This document shows positions 1 to 7,681 of a stretch of DNA of 64,000 nucleotides, piece after piece. Source of the DNA: Elusimicrobiota bacterium (lineage in GTDB: Bacteria; Elusimicrobiota; Elusimicrobia; UBA1565; JACRDR01); the NCBI GenBank assembly GCA_016194745.1, contig JACQBA010000008.1:51815-115814 (forward strand), read 5' to 3'. Made by a program: the position numbers and the translations under genes. Position 1 is the stretch's first letter. Each line of letters begins with the position of its first letter. Under the pieces are notes generated by a model, which did no database searches, had not been told where the DNA came from, and was given only the letters and a program-made list of their open reading frames with translations.

Positions 1-2025
1 GCCCGCGAGACACCCGCGGAGAGCCCGGCGGAGACTCCAACCGTCTCCGCCGAGCAGGTGACGGCGAGGTCCCGCTTCATGGCGCGGCTGCGCTCGGCGA
101 GCGATCTTGTCGCGAGCGTGATGCGGCCGAAGCCGGCCTCGGTCGCCCCGGCGGCGGATGCCGTGGGCGCGGGCACGCCAAATGCGAACGCCACAGCTTC
201 CGCGCAGCCGGCCGCCCAGCAAGCGCCGACCAATGGCGCCGTGCAGCCGGCCAATGGTGCGGCGCAGCCGACGACCGGAGGAGCGCCCACCGGGGGACAG
301 ACCGGGCAGACCGTCACCAACGTCCAAGCCGACACCGGCACCGGCCAGCGGCAGCGCGCGGTAGATCCGGACGCGCGCGTCCCCAACGCGCCGCAATCGG
401 CGAACCTGGCCTCGCCGTCCGGCCTTTGGTCCGCTATCGATTCGATCCGCACGGGCGCTTCGACGTTCGCCGGGAGAGTGTTTCGGATCAGCCCCGCCGA
501 AGCGGCGCCCGGGCCGTTCGAGATGAGAGGGCGCACCCTCTCGGTGGAGATGCCGGGCGAGACTCGCCCAATCATAGAGAACAGCGCGTCCACCGGAGAG
601 CCCGCGCGCCTAAGAGCTCCGCAAACCGAGATCACCGGCGGAGCGCAGCCGGTACGCCTGGCGCAGGCTGCGCCGCTGCTGGAGCCCGGAGGCAGGCCGT
701 CCGTCGGCTTCCTCGGATCCTTCTTCCGGCGTCCCGTCCGACGAGTCGCCGAGCGGCCTGCCGCGGAGGCCGAGCCTTCGGACGCGCGCCGCGGCGAGCA
801 AGAACGCCCCGCGAGTCCGGAGCCCGCCGACGCGCGCCGCGGCGCGCGTCCCGAGGAGACCCGAGACGCGGACCGCGTGGCGGAGAGACGTCCGCCCGCC
901 GTCGAGGAACGAGCCGCGCGCCCCGAGGAGACGGCGAACCGCGAGAGAGCGCCGCAAGTCCGCGCGACGCCCGAGCGAGACGCTCGGCCGAGAGCCCGCC
1001 TCGACACGCGCCCGGTCAAGTCCGAGCGCAATCACCAATACGCGCCGGCCGGATCGTCCCAGGATGCGCGCGCCATTCCCGATCTGGACATGGGCCCTGA
1101 GAAAGAGGAACCCGCCGCGCGTGAGCAGCCGCAGAGTCCGGCGCCAGCGCAGCGGCAGCCGCCGCCGGCCTCGCCGCCGCTCGAGCCCGTGACCTCGGAA
1201 TCTCCTCCGCCCCAGGACCCGCCCGCCGACCCGCCCGCGACGTCGCCGCCGGCCGGGCGCAAGCCGCCCACGATCCCCGGCTTCGATCTCAAACGCACGT
1301 TCTCCGGCGACGGCATCTCGGCCGCCGGCAGCGGAAGCGGAGGCGGAGGAGGCGGTGGCGGAGGAGGCGGCGGGGGAGGCAAGGGCGGCGGCAACGACGG
1401 GGGCGGAGGAGGCGGCTCGCCGCGAGACACAGCGTCGGCGTCCCATGGCGGCGGCGGCGAAGGGCCGCACGCGGCGCAACAGCAGCCCGCCCGCGCTCCC
1501 GGCGCTCCGGCAAGCGCCGACGCGGACAGCCCCCGCAAGAAGCCCTTCGATACCGCGAATTCCGGAAGCGGTCCGGACGTTCGGGCCGGCGTCGCGTCGG
1601 CCCCGCGAACCCCGGAAGCACCCGCGGCCCAACCGGCCTACGCGATGAACATTCTCGGGCCCTCCTACGGGCCGGGAATTCCCGAGCTGTGGCCGTTCAA
1701 TCCGCACGCGCCGAGCGCGAGCGCGTCGGCCGCGATCCCCCGCGAGACGCGCAGGCCCCTGTCCGACGCGCCGCGCCTCAAGACCGCGACGACCAGCCAC
1801 GCCGCGAGACCCGCTCCGGCCGAGGAGGAGGCGCCCCTCATGCTCCTTCCTCCGTCCCAGCACTTGCTGACGGGACGCTTGGGCCCGCTTGAGCGCAGCG
1901 ATCCGCAAGCCAAGGATTCGATGCGCCAGGCGCTGCTCGCGCTCGTCGTGGCTTCGCTCGTCTTCCTCCTCTATTTTTCGCCGCTGCCGTACATCATCAC
2001 GGGCCGCCGCGGCCGTCTCGGCTAG
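1..2025 (+). CDS. Low-complexity Pro/Ala/Arg-rich protein with C-terminal membrane segment (5' partial)
   Basis: The reading frame is open from the first base of the window, so the gene probably begins upstream. An internal GTG at 58 has no ribosome binding site and is unlikely to be the true start. The product is dominated by alanine, proline and arginine, with charged Arg/Glu repeats around residues 240-330 (counted from position 58) and a glycine tract encoded near 1336-1425. The final ~35 residues form one hydrophobic segment (LLALVVASLVFLLYF) followed by a short basic tail, suggesting a C-terminally anchored protein whose bulk lies outside the cytoplasm. I recognise no domain. The frame is supported by the sensible membrane anchor and by the lack of any better frame. 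A long minus-strand frame over the same DNA is arginine-rich and looks like a GC artefact. Confidence 0.6.
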   Translation, partial: ARETPAESPAETPTVSAEQVTARSRFMARLRSASDLVASVMRPKPASVAPAADAVGAGTPNANATASAQPAAQQAPTNGAVQPANGAAQPTTGGAPTGGQTGQTVTNVQADTGTGQRQRAVDPDARVPNAPQSANLASPSGLWSAIDSIRTGASTFAGRVFRISPAEAAPGPFEMRGRTLSVEMPGETRPIIENSASTGEPARLRAPQTEITGGAQPVRLAQAAPLLEPGGRPSVGFLGSFFRRPVRRVAERPAAEAEPSDARRGEQERPASPEPADARRGARPEETRDADRVAERRPPAVEERAARPEETANRERAPQVRATPERDARPRARLDTRPVKSERNHQYAPAGSSQDARAIPDLDMGPEKEEPAAREQPQSPAPAQRQPPPASPPLEPVTSESPPPQDPPADPPATSPPAGRKPPTIPGFDLKRTFSGDGISAAGSGSGGGGGGGGGGGGGGKGGGNDGGGGGGSPRDTASASHGGGGEGPHAAQQQPARAPGAPASADADSPRKKPFDTANSGSGPDVRAGVASAPRTPEAPAAQPAYAMNILGPSYGPGIPELWPFNPHAPSASASAAIPRETRRPLSDAPRLKTATTSHAARPAPAEEEAPLMLLPPSQHLLTGRLGPLERSDPQAKDSMRQALLALVVASLVFLLYFSPLPYIITGRRGRLG

Positions 2026-2054
2026 AGCCGGCTCCCCGCGTCGCGCAAGCAAGG

Positions 2055-2060
2055 TATAAT
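2055..2060 (+). promoter_or_regulatory. -10 element (TATAAT) directly upstream of a GTG start
   Basis: A perfect TATAAT ends 7 nt before the GTG start at 2068, so transcription would begin at or within a few bases of the start codon (leaderless). No clear -35 box is seen. Confidence 0.6.
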
Positions 2061-2067
2061 ACGCGCC

Positions 2068-3213
2068 GTGCGGAGCCTCTTGATCGTCGCGATGGATTAC
2101 CCGCCGATGCCCTACGGCATCGCGGTGTACAGCTCGCGACTCGCGAAGGCGATCGCCGAGACGGGCGTCGAGGTGACGGTCCTTGCCCTCGGCGCGAAGG
2201 ATGCCCGGGCCTTCGACGCGCGGCAGCCGTTTCGGACGGTGCGCACGCCCTCGTTGCCGGTCTTGCGTTACGCGCTCGTGCCACCCGCATTCGCGTGGCT
2301 GGTCCTGAGGAATCGCTATGAGGCCGTCTGGCATACGGTGTGGACCTCGGCTCTCCTCAGTTGGCTCGTTTCCCCTATCCTGCCGTCGCCGTTTTACGTC
2401 AGCGCTCACGCCTCGGAGATCCTCGACGATACGCTCACCTGGCGCCGCCGGCTCAAGTCCTGGCTCAAGCCCGCGAAAATCCGCGCCCTGCGCGGGGCCG
2501 CGGGCCTCTTCGCGCTCAGCCGCTACAGCGCGGAGTGCCTGCGCGGGATGGGACTCGCGGGCGAGCGCGTGCGCGTCGTGACGGGCGGCGTGGATCCCGG
2601 ACGATTCACTCCCAGGGACGGCGCGCCGAGGACGGGCCCCCCGCGGCTCGTCACTCTCGCGCGGCTCGACCTGCACAAAGGGCACGACCGCGTCCTGGAG
2701 GCGATGGCTCTGCTCGCCGCGCGCGGCAGGACGCTGCGCTACGCGATCTGCGGGGAAGGCGACGAGCACGCGAGGCTCGAAGAGATGGCGAAGCGCCTTG
2801 GCCTCACCGGGGTCGAATTCCTGGGCTGGCAGCCGGACGAACGCCTGCCCGCGCTCCTGCGGGAAAGCGACATCTTCATCATGACCAGCCGCGAGATGCC
2901 CGGCCGCCTCGACCTCATAGAGGGCCTCGGCATCTCGTTCCTCGAAGCCAGCGCCGCGGGACTCCCCGTCATCGGCGGGCGCTCCGGCGGCGTGCCGGAC
3001 GCCGTCTTGGACGGCCGGACGGGGCTTCTAGTCGATCCGGACGACCCTCGGGCGATCGCGGCCGCCGTCGAGCGGATTTTGGACGAGCCGGGACTGGCCG
3101 CCCGTCTGGGACGGGAAGGCCGCCGGTTCGCGGAGGAGGAAGTAGCGTGGCCCCGCGTCGCCCGCAAAGTGCTCGACGCCATGTCCCACGCGCCATCTCA
3201 CCCTCGGCGTTGA
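2068..3213 (+). CDS. Glycosyltransferase family 4 (GT-B fold)
   Basis: This 381-residue protein has the GT4 layout. The N-terminal Rossmann half begins LLIVAMDYPP with a glycine-containing acceptor loop (PYGIAVYS). The C-terminal donor-binding half contains LARLDLHKGHD, then GEGDEHARLE, and an E-x7-E motif in EGLGISFLE followed by ASAAGLPVIGG. It should transfer a sugar from a nucleotide-sugar donor to an envelope glycan or lipid; the substrate cannot be told from sequence. The start is GTG at 2068, placed by the TATAAT just upstream and by alignment of the first beta strand. The gene stands alone, away from the large polysaccharide cluster at 42-51 kb. Its stop overlaps the -35 box of the next gene. 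Confidence 0.9.
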   Translation: MRSLLIVAMDYPPMPYGIAVYSSRLAKAIAETGVEVTVLALGAKDARAFDARQPFRTVRTPSLPVLRYALVPPAFAWLVLRNRYEAVWHTVWTSALLSWLVSPILPSPFYVSAHASEILDDTLTWRRRLKSWLKPAKIRALRGAAGLFALSRYSAECLRGMGLAGERVRVVTGGVDPGRFTPRDGAPRTGPPRLVTLARLDLHKGHDRVLEAMALLAARGRTLRYAICGEGDEHARLEEMAKRLGLTGVEFLGWQPDERLPALLRESDIFIMTSREMPGRLDLIEGLGISFLEASAAGLPVIGGRSGGVPDAVLDGRTGLLVDPDDPRAIAAAVERILDEPGLAARLGREGRRFAEEEVAWPRVARKVLDAMSHAPSHPRR

Positions 3214-3238
3214 CAGCCGCCGGGGCCGAGGCTATACT
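3210..3238 (+). promoter_or_regulatory. Sigma-70 promoter, TTGACA-N17-TATACT
   Basis: TTGACA at 3210-3215 and TATACT at 3233-3238 are separated by 17 nt, a near-consensus housekeeping promoter. It overlaps the stop codon of the preceding glycosyltransferase and drives the hydrolase whose ATG is at 3256. Confidence 0.8.
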
Positions 3239-3255
3239 TTTTTTACGCGGGAAAG

Positions 3256-4092
3256 ATGAACGGTCCCACTGCCTCTCCTCTCGTCTACGCCGTCCTGATC
3301 GCGGTATTGGTATCGGCGGGCGCCACCAAGCTGCAGCGCGCCTTCCTCTATCATCCCGACAGGACGATAGCGGCCGCGCCGAAGGATCTTGGTCTCAGCC
3401 ACCGCAGCGTTTGGTTCTCCACCGTCGACCGCGTCCGCATCCACGCCTGGCTGATCGAGGGAGAGGAGGGCAAGCCGATCATCCTCTTTTTCCACGACAA
3501 GGGGACCAATATCTCCAAGCGGCTGGCGAAAGCCGGCGAGCTTAGTCGCATGGGATATTCCGTATTCCTCTTCGACTACCGGGGATTCGGGCTAAGCCAG
3601 GGCAATCCCTACGAGCGAGGCACCTACCGCGACGCAGAGGCGGCCTATTTCCATCTGCATCATACGTGGGAGTACGATCCGAGCAGGATTCTCTTTTACG
3701 GGGAGGGTCTCGGCTGCGGCGTGGCGACCGAAATGGCGCTGCGGCACGGGCCCAGCGCTTTGATCCTCGAAGGCCCATTCACGTCCGTGGCGGACCTGGC
3801 TTCCCGCCGCTTCCCTCGGCTGCCTGCGGCGTCCTTCCTAGTCGACCGGTACGCCAACTTGAGGAAGATTCGGCACATCCGATCGCCGCTCTTGGTGCTC
3901 CATAGCCGCGAGGACGAGGACGTCCCATTCGAGATGGGGCGCCGCATCTTCGAGGCCGCGCCCGAGCCGAAGCGCTTCGTCGAGCTCACGGGGACTCACG
4001 AGATGGCGTTCCGCGCGTCGCAAGAGACATATCGCCGAGCGCTCGGACCTTTCCTCTCCATGTCGTCCGCGCGCGCTCTCAATCGCCCATGA
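3256..4092 (+). CDS. Membrane-anchored alpha/beta hydrolase, nucleophile replaced by glycine
   Basis: The 278-residue protein has an N-terminal membrane anchor (residues ~8-24) followed by an alpha/beta-hydrolase domain like the BEM46/ABHD13 group: FFHDKGTN near the oxyanion loop, FDYRGFGLS, and a nucleophile elbow region at residues 147-155. The elbow reads GEGLG (149-153) where family members have G-x-S-x-G, so the catalytic serine position (151) is glycine. The other triad members look present: Asp in SREDEDVP and His in GTHEMAF. As read, the protein should lack serine-hydrolase activity; a binding role or a sequencing error are alternatives, since GGT and the serine codon AGT differ by one base. 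The 3' end overlaps the next gene by 4 nt (ATGA), so the two are translationally coupled. Confidence 0.85.
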   Translation: MNGPTASPLVYAVLIAVLVSAGATKLQRAFLYHPDRTIAAAPKDLGLSHRSVWFSTVDRVRIHAWLIEGEEGKPIILFFHDKGTNISKRLAKAGELSRMGYSVFLFDYRGFGLSQGNPYERGTYRDAEAAYFHLHHTWEYDPSRILFYGEGLGCGVATEMALRHGPSALILEGPFTSVADLASRRFPRLPAASFLVDRYANLRKIRHIRSPLLVLHSREDEDVPFEMGRRIFEAAPEPKRFVELTGTHEMAFRASQETYRRALGPFLSMSSARALNRP

Positions 4093-5228
4093 AGTGCCCG
4101 AAGTGCAGCTTCGATATACCCGCCACGAGCAAGGAATGCGTGCTCTGCCGCGAGCCGCTCGCTTCCGTGCCGGCCGCGCCGGAGCCCGAGTCCGCGGCTC
4201 CGCCGACGTTCACGCCGATCCCCGGCGAGGGAGAAGGGTCCGACGTCCCGCGGATGTCCACGCTCGAGGACTTGAAGTCGCCGGGGACCAACAAGGCTCC
4301 TCCGGTGCCCGCCTTCATGCAGTCCACGCCGCCGCCGCAGAACCTGGATATCCAGGATCCCCGCGCAGGATTTCAAGCGGCGACGCCGCCCCCGCACTTC
4401 GATATGAATGCCCCGGTCGCCACGCCTCTGCCAAGGCCCGTCGCGGAGCTGCAGACGCCGTCGGCGCTCCCCCCGACCACGGCGCGCTCTTCGGCGATGC
4501 GCGGCATCCTCACCGCGCTGGTGCTGGCCGCGCTCTTATGCGTCGGCTACATGCAGTTTGGGAAGGGGATCCCCGAGTGGCTTCCCGTCGCCGCGAGTCC
4601 CGCGCCGGCCATCCAGCTGAAGCCCGGCGGCGGCGCTCTCCCGGCTGCGCCGCGCGATCCGCAAACGCCACTTCCGTCCGAACCCGCGCCGAAGCCGGCC
4701 ATCCTCGCGCCGGCTCCGCAGACGGCGGCGCAGGAACCGGCACCCGCTCCTCTGGTTGCGGCGCCCGAGCCCGCCAAGACGGAGCCCGCGGACGACGAAG
4801 GCTCGACTCCGGCGGCTGCGCCCGCGCCGAAGCGCAAGGCGGCCCCGCGCGCGTGGACCTTCGAGGGAAAGATCTACGACCTGATGACTCTTCGCGCTGT
4901 GGCCTACGCGGAACTCTACTTCGTGGCGGAAGGCGGGGAGACGATCCGCGCCACGAGCGGAGGCTCCGGGCGCTACCGGGTCCGCCTGCCTCCCGAGCCC
5001 GGCGGCTACTCCCTGCAGCTCACGCATCCCGACTACCGCGACGGTTACTTCGACGAGATAACCCCTCCGTACAGCACGTTGGAGCGCGAGGAGCGCTTGG
5101 CGCTGCAAGAAGCGGTCTCTTCCACCCACGCGCCGTGGCGCGGCGACCTCAAGACTAGCGTCCGGCGGGACCTCGTCGTCGCGCCGATGATCACGACGCG
5201 CTCCTCCGACGGCGCCGCCTCCCCCTGA
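4089..5228 (+). CDS. Zinc-ribbon, single-pass membrane protein with C-terminal carboxypeptidase-regulatory-like domain
   Basis: The 379-residue protein starts with a zinc ribbon (Cys3, Cys6, Cys17, Cys20), then a Pro-rich linker, one membrane segment (~138-155, ILTALVLAALLCVGYM), a second Pro/Ala-rich linker and a C-terminal beta-sandwich-like region (~257-345). That region contains WTFEGKIYDLMTLRAVAYAE and RYRVRLPPEPGGYSLQLTH, typical of the carboxypeptidase regulatory-like fold. The inferred topology is a cytoplasmic zinc ribbon and an extracytoplasmic beta domain. Function is unknown; such proteins often sit beside secretion or cell-surface genes. Its ATG overlaps the hydrolase stop, so the pair is an operon. 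A second, smaller zinc-ribbon membrane protein lies at 55851. Confidence 0.8.
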   Translation: MKCPKCSFDIPATSKECVLCREPLASVPAAPEPESAAPPTFTPIPGEGEGSDVPRMSTLEDLKSPGTNKAPPVPAFMQSTPPPQNLDIQDPRAGFQAATPPPHFDMNAPVATPLPRPVAELQTPSALPPTTARSSAMRGILTALVLAALLCVGYMQFGKGIPEWLPVAASPAPAIQLKPGGGALPAAPRDPQTPLPSEPAPKPAILAPAPQTAAQEPAPAPLVAAPEPAKTEPADDEGSTPAAAPAPKRKAAPRAWTFEGKIYDLMTLRAVAYAELYFVAEGGETIRATSGGSGRYRVRLPPEPGGYSLQLTHPDYRDGYFDEITPPYSTLEREERLALQEAVSSTHAPWRGDLKTSVRRDLVVAPMITTRSSDGAASP

Positions 5229-5239
5229 TTGCTCCTCGC

Positions 5240-5268
5240 TTGCCAGCCGAACTTCGAAAGTGTATACT
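5240..5268 (+). promoter_or_regulatory. Promoter TTGCCA-N17-TATACT with no gene directly downstream
   Basis: TTGCCA (5240-5245) and TATACT (5263-5268) are spaced by exactly 17 nt. Predicted initiation is near 5275, about 190 nt before the next coding start, which has its own -10 element. This points to a short non-coding transcript. Confidence 0.5.
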
Positions 5269-5274
5269 CGCACA

Positions 5275-5349
5275 ACTTGACGGACCCGATTTAGGAAAGC
5301 CACCGCCCCACGAACCATACGACAACATGCAGGTGGCTTTCTGCTTTTC
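5275..5349 (+). ncRNA. Candidate small RNA ending in a hairpin
   Basis: Downstream of the promoter at 5240-5268 lies a perfect 10-bp inverted repeat, GAAAGCCACC (5295-5304) with GGTGGCTTTC (5332-5341), enclosing a 27-nt loop and followed by TGCTTTTCC, a short T-rich tail. A transcript of about 75 nt would end here. I could not match it to 4.5S, 6S, tmRNA, RNase P or any riboswitch I know. A 5' leader or simple terminator of the upstream gene is the main alternative. The remaining 5350-5451 shows no gene. Confidence 0.35.
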
Positions 5350-5451
5350 CGGCCACTCCACTTGATCGGCTGAAAGTCCCACCTCAGGCGGGGCCAAAGA
5401 CCACGACGCACACGGGTCGATCACCGCACCTCCTTCGACGCGGGCATGACG

Positions 5452-5457
5452 TACAAT
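5452..5457 (+). promoter_or_regulatory. -10 element (TACAAT) 8 nt before ATG
   Basis: TACAAT ends 8 nt before the ATG at 5466, so the transcript would have essentially no leader. No ribosome binding site is present, in line with leaderless translation. Confidence 0.5.
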
Positions 5458-5465
5458 GGCGGCGC

Positions 5466-5987
5466 ATGAAGAGACTCCTTCTCCCGATGGCCGCGCTAGC
5501 CTCGCTGAGCGCATCCGCCCAGCGCGTGCCGGAGATCCGCCTTCAACTCTTGCCCGTGGGTTTGGCCGCGCCGATGGCTCTGGCAACTCCGCTCGGCACG
5601 GCTCCTCTATCGGGCCTGTCGACTCTGGAACTCGGCCGGATCGACGCCATAGCCTCTGTGCGCGGCCTCGCCGGCGCGGGGGCGACCCTTGAGGCGCGGC
5701 CGCTCGCTGCCGGCCCAGTTGCGCATGCGGGAATCCGGTCCCGTTACGGGGACGAGAAACCCTCGGGCGCCCAGATCATCGTGCTCGCCGATTGGGTCCG
5801 CGCGCGCACGCTGGCGCTGAGGGCCAAGCGTCCCGCCGGCACGGCCGGCTCTCCCCGGCGAGAGGTCCGCTTCGATGGCGAGGAAAGTCTGCGGCTTCCT
5901 CCGGCATATGACGGCATTTTTTGGGACGACGGCCCCTCCGACAAGCCCCACTGGCCCCGCGGCCCGCATCGCCCCGCCTCCAAGTAG
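5466..5987 (+). CDS. Small exported protein of unknown function
   Basis: The 173-residue product begins with a signal peptide (MKRLLLPMAALASLSASA, cleavage likely before Gln19). The mature part is rich in Ala, Leu and Arg, has a hydrophobic strand (GAQIIVLADWV) and ends in a Pro/His/Gly-rich tail containing WPRGPHRP. I recognise no family. It is probably periplasmic or surface-exposed. It appears monocistronic, with its own -10 upstream and a separate promoter for the following gene. Confidence 0.6.
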   Translation: MKRLLLPMAALASLSASAQRVPEIRLQLLPVGLAAPMALATPLGTAPLSGLSTLELGRIDAIASVRGLAGAGATLEARPLAAGPVAHAGIRSRYGDEKPSGAQIIVLADWVRARTLALRAKRPAGTAGSPRREVRFDGEESLRLPPAYDGIFWDDGPSDKPHWPRGPHRPASK

Positions 5988-6024
5988 CCGCGCCGGGCGC
6001 CCGGCCGGGCTTGCGCCCTTGAAT

Positions 6025-6033
6025 TGATATAAT
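6025..6033 (+). promoter_or_regulatory. Extended -10 promoter (TGA-TATAAT) giving a leaderless start
   Basis: TG at 6025-6026 plus one base precedes a perfect TATAAT (6028-6033), an extended -10 that does not need a -35. The GTG start at 6041 lies 7 nt downstream, at the predicted transcription start. Confidence 0.65.
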
Positions 6034-6040
6034 CCGCCGC

Positions 6041-6955
6041 GTGAAAGGCTTCGGGTCGGGACAGATCATGTTCTACCGCTCGATGGCGAACGCGGCGGAA
6101 TCAGGGCTCCACCCCGGCCGTGCTCTAGAGATCCTCGTGTCCGGAAGCCCCCAGATTTCCAAGGACGATCTGCGCGGCATGCTCGATCGCGTCAACTCGG
6201 GGCAACCCGTGTCCGAAGCGATCCGCGCCTATCCCGGGACTTTCGAGGCGTGGCAGTCCGACATCCTGGCCGTGGGCGAGGAGACCGGCCGCGTCGACGC
6301 GATGTTTAAGCTCATCGCGGACCTGCTAGAGCAGAGGCGGACCCTCATTCGAGGCGTGCTCTCCGGTTTGGCGTACCCGCTGTTCATCTTGCACGTAGCG
6401 CCCCTCCTCGTCTTCGCCTTCAAAGCCCTGACCGACGGCGCGCTCGCGTACGCCGCGGCGGTCCTCGGCTTTCTGCTGTGGTTCTACATCCCGGCCGCCG
6501 TTCTCGTGCAAGCGGTGCGTCTGGACTTGATCTCCCTCGCATCGCTGCCGGTGTTCTCGTCGTTTCCGAAAGCGCAGTTCTGCATGTTCCTTTCCATGCT
6601 GATTCGCGCGGGCGTCTCCATCCACCGCGCCCTGCCGCTCGCCGCGCGCGCCTCCGGAATTCCCATGCCGATCGACATGCTCATCGAGCGCGGCTTGACG
6701 ACGACCCTGCGCAGCTTCGGCGTGTTCTCCGAGGAGGAACTGGGCATCATCCAGGTGGCCGAGGCGTCGGGCAAGCTGGACGATAGCCTTTCCCGCATTT
6801 CGGTGCAGCGAACGGAGAAATGGCAGGGAGCGATCCGCTCGGCGACGACGCTCGCGCCCCCGGTGATCTTCCTGGTAGTCGCGCTCGTGATCGGGATGAA
6901 GATCGCGTCGTTCTGGAAGGGCTACTTCAACACCCTCAATCAGTTCATGCGCTAA
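6041..6955 (+). CDS. Type II secretion system F-domain protein (GspF/PilC-like)
   Basis: The 304-residue protein has two T2SSF repeats: residues ~10-110 (MANAAESGLHPGRALEIL, VGEETGRVDAMFK) and ~185-295 (MLIRAGVSIHRALPLA, VAEASGKLDDSLSRIS). Membrane segments lie around 105-150 and at the C-terminus. The ...G.L... motif after each amphipathic helix is typical of inner-membrane platform proteins of type II secretion and type IV pili. At ~300 residues it is shorter than GspF/PilC (~400), mainly through a trimmed N-terminus. No ATPase, pilin or secretin gene accompanies it here, so its partner machinery must be elsewhere. The GTG start is fixed by the extended -10 just upstream. Confidence 0.85.
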   Translation: MKGFGSGQIMFYRSMANAAESGLHPGRALEILVSGSPQISKDDLRGMLDRVNSGQPVSEAIRAYPGTFEAWQSDILAVGEETGRVDAMFKLIADLLEQRRTLIRGVLSGLAYPLFILHVAPLLVFAFKALTDGALAYAAAVLGFLLWFYIPAAVLVQAVRLDLISLASLPVFSSFPKAQFCMFLSMLIRAGVSIHRALPLAARASGIPMPIDMLIERGLTTTLRSFGVFSEEELGIIQVAEASGKLDDSLSRISVQRTEKWQGAIRSATTLAPPVIFLVVALVIGMKIASFWKGYFNTLNQFMR

Positions 6956-6971
6956 GGCGCCCGACGCGCGA

Positions 6972-7592
6972 TCAGCGGTATTGGCGGACTAGGCCGATGA
7001 CCTTGCCTACGACCTGGAAGTCCACGGTGATCGGCGAGTATCGCGGATTGGCCGATTCGAGTTGGAAGGCGCGACCGAAGCGGCGCAGCCGTTTGACCAC
7101 TCCCTCCTCGCCCACCAGCGCCACGACGATGTCGCCGTCGTTCGCCGTCGGCTGGCGGCGGACCTGGACGAGGTCCCCCTCCATGATCCCTTCCTCGATC
7201 ATGCTGTCGCCCTTGACGCGCAGGAGGAAGTCGGTGCCGAGCACGAACGATTTGTAGTTCAGCGTCCCCTCGACGGCGTCCTGCGCGATCATCCCGCTTC
7301 CGGCGCCCACTCGTCCCAAGATCGGGAGTTCGGAAGGGTCCTGGGTGAGCTCGATGCCCCGGTGCCGCCGGTCGGCGCGCCGGATTTTCCCCTGAGCGGT
7401 GAGGACTCGTAGGTGATAATCCACGGAACTCGAGTTGGCGATGCCGCACGCCTTGCCGATCTCGCTCAAGGTCGGGGGATAGCCGTGCTCCGACACGAAG
7501 CCGGAGGCGAATCGGAGTATCTCCTCTTGGAGCGGCGTGATCTCGGATTCGGGCTCCTTCCCCTCCGCCGCCGGCTGTTTTCGTTTTGCCAT
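6972..7592 (-). CDS. lexA: LexA repressor (SOS response)
   Basis: LexA represses DNA-damage genes and is inactivated by RecA-stimulated self-cleavage. The 206-residue protein has an N-terminal winged helix (TPLQEEILRFASGFVSEHGY, then PPTLSEIGKACGI with a recognition helix around SSSVDYHLR). The C-terminal S24 peptidase domain has the Ala97-Gly98 cleavage bond in GRVGAGSG, catalytic Ser130 (KGDSM) and Lys167 (GVVKRL). The Lys/Arg-rich first 17 residues extend beyond the usual LexA start. The promoter contains two copies of a palindrome that is probably its own operator. The gene is divergent from an ankyrin-repeat gene. Confidence 0.95.
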   Translation of the reverse strand: MAKRKQPAAEGKEPESEITPLQEEILRFASGFVSEHGYPPTLSEIGKACGIANSSSVDYHLRVLTAQGKIRRADRRHRGIELTQDPSELPILGRVGAGSGMIAQDAVEGTLNYKSFVLGTDFLLRVKGDSMIEEGIMEGDLVQVRRQPTANDGDIVVALVGEEGVVKRLRRFGRAFQLESANPRYSPITVDFQVVGKVIGLVRQYR

Positions 7593-7608
7593 GGTCTCTC
7601 TCCCGCGA

Positions 7609-7662
7609 ACTGGAAGAATCTCCAGTGCCGCAAAGTTTAATGGAGATTTATCCAGTTGTCAA
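7609..7662 (-). promoter_or_regulatory. lexA promoter with two putative LexA operators (ACTGGA-N6-TCCAGT)
   Basis: On the minus strand TTGACA (7657-7662) and TAAACT (7634-7639) are 17 nt apart. The spacer is filled by a palindrome, 7639-7656, with halves ACTGGA and TCCATT around 6 nt. A second, perfect copy (ACTGGA-N6-TCCAGT) lies at 7609-7626 just downstream of the predicted transcription start. The two copies start exactly 30 bp apart, on the same helix face. Location and symmetry fit autorepression by LexA. The motif differs from the LexA boxes I know (CTG-N8-CAG, GAAC-N4-GTTC, GTTC-N7-GTTC). Confidence 0.7.
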
Positions 7663-7681
7663 GGCCCCGAATCATGCCGCA

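Noticed and set aside
610..2769. A 719-codon open frame on the minus strand
   Set aside because: Extremely Arg-rich, spans two plus-strand genes, and follows from GC-rich codon positions; the plus-strand GT4 gene is clearly real.
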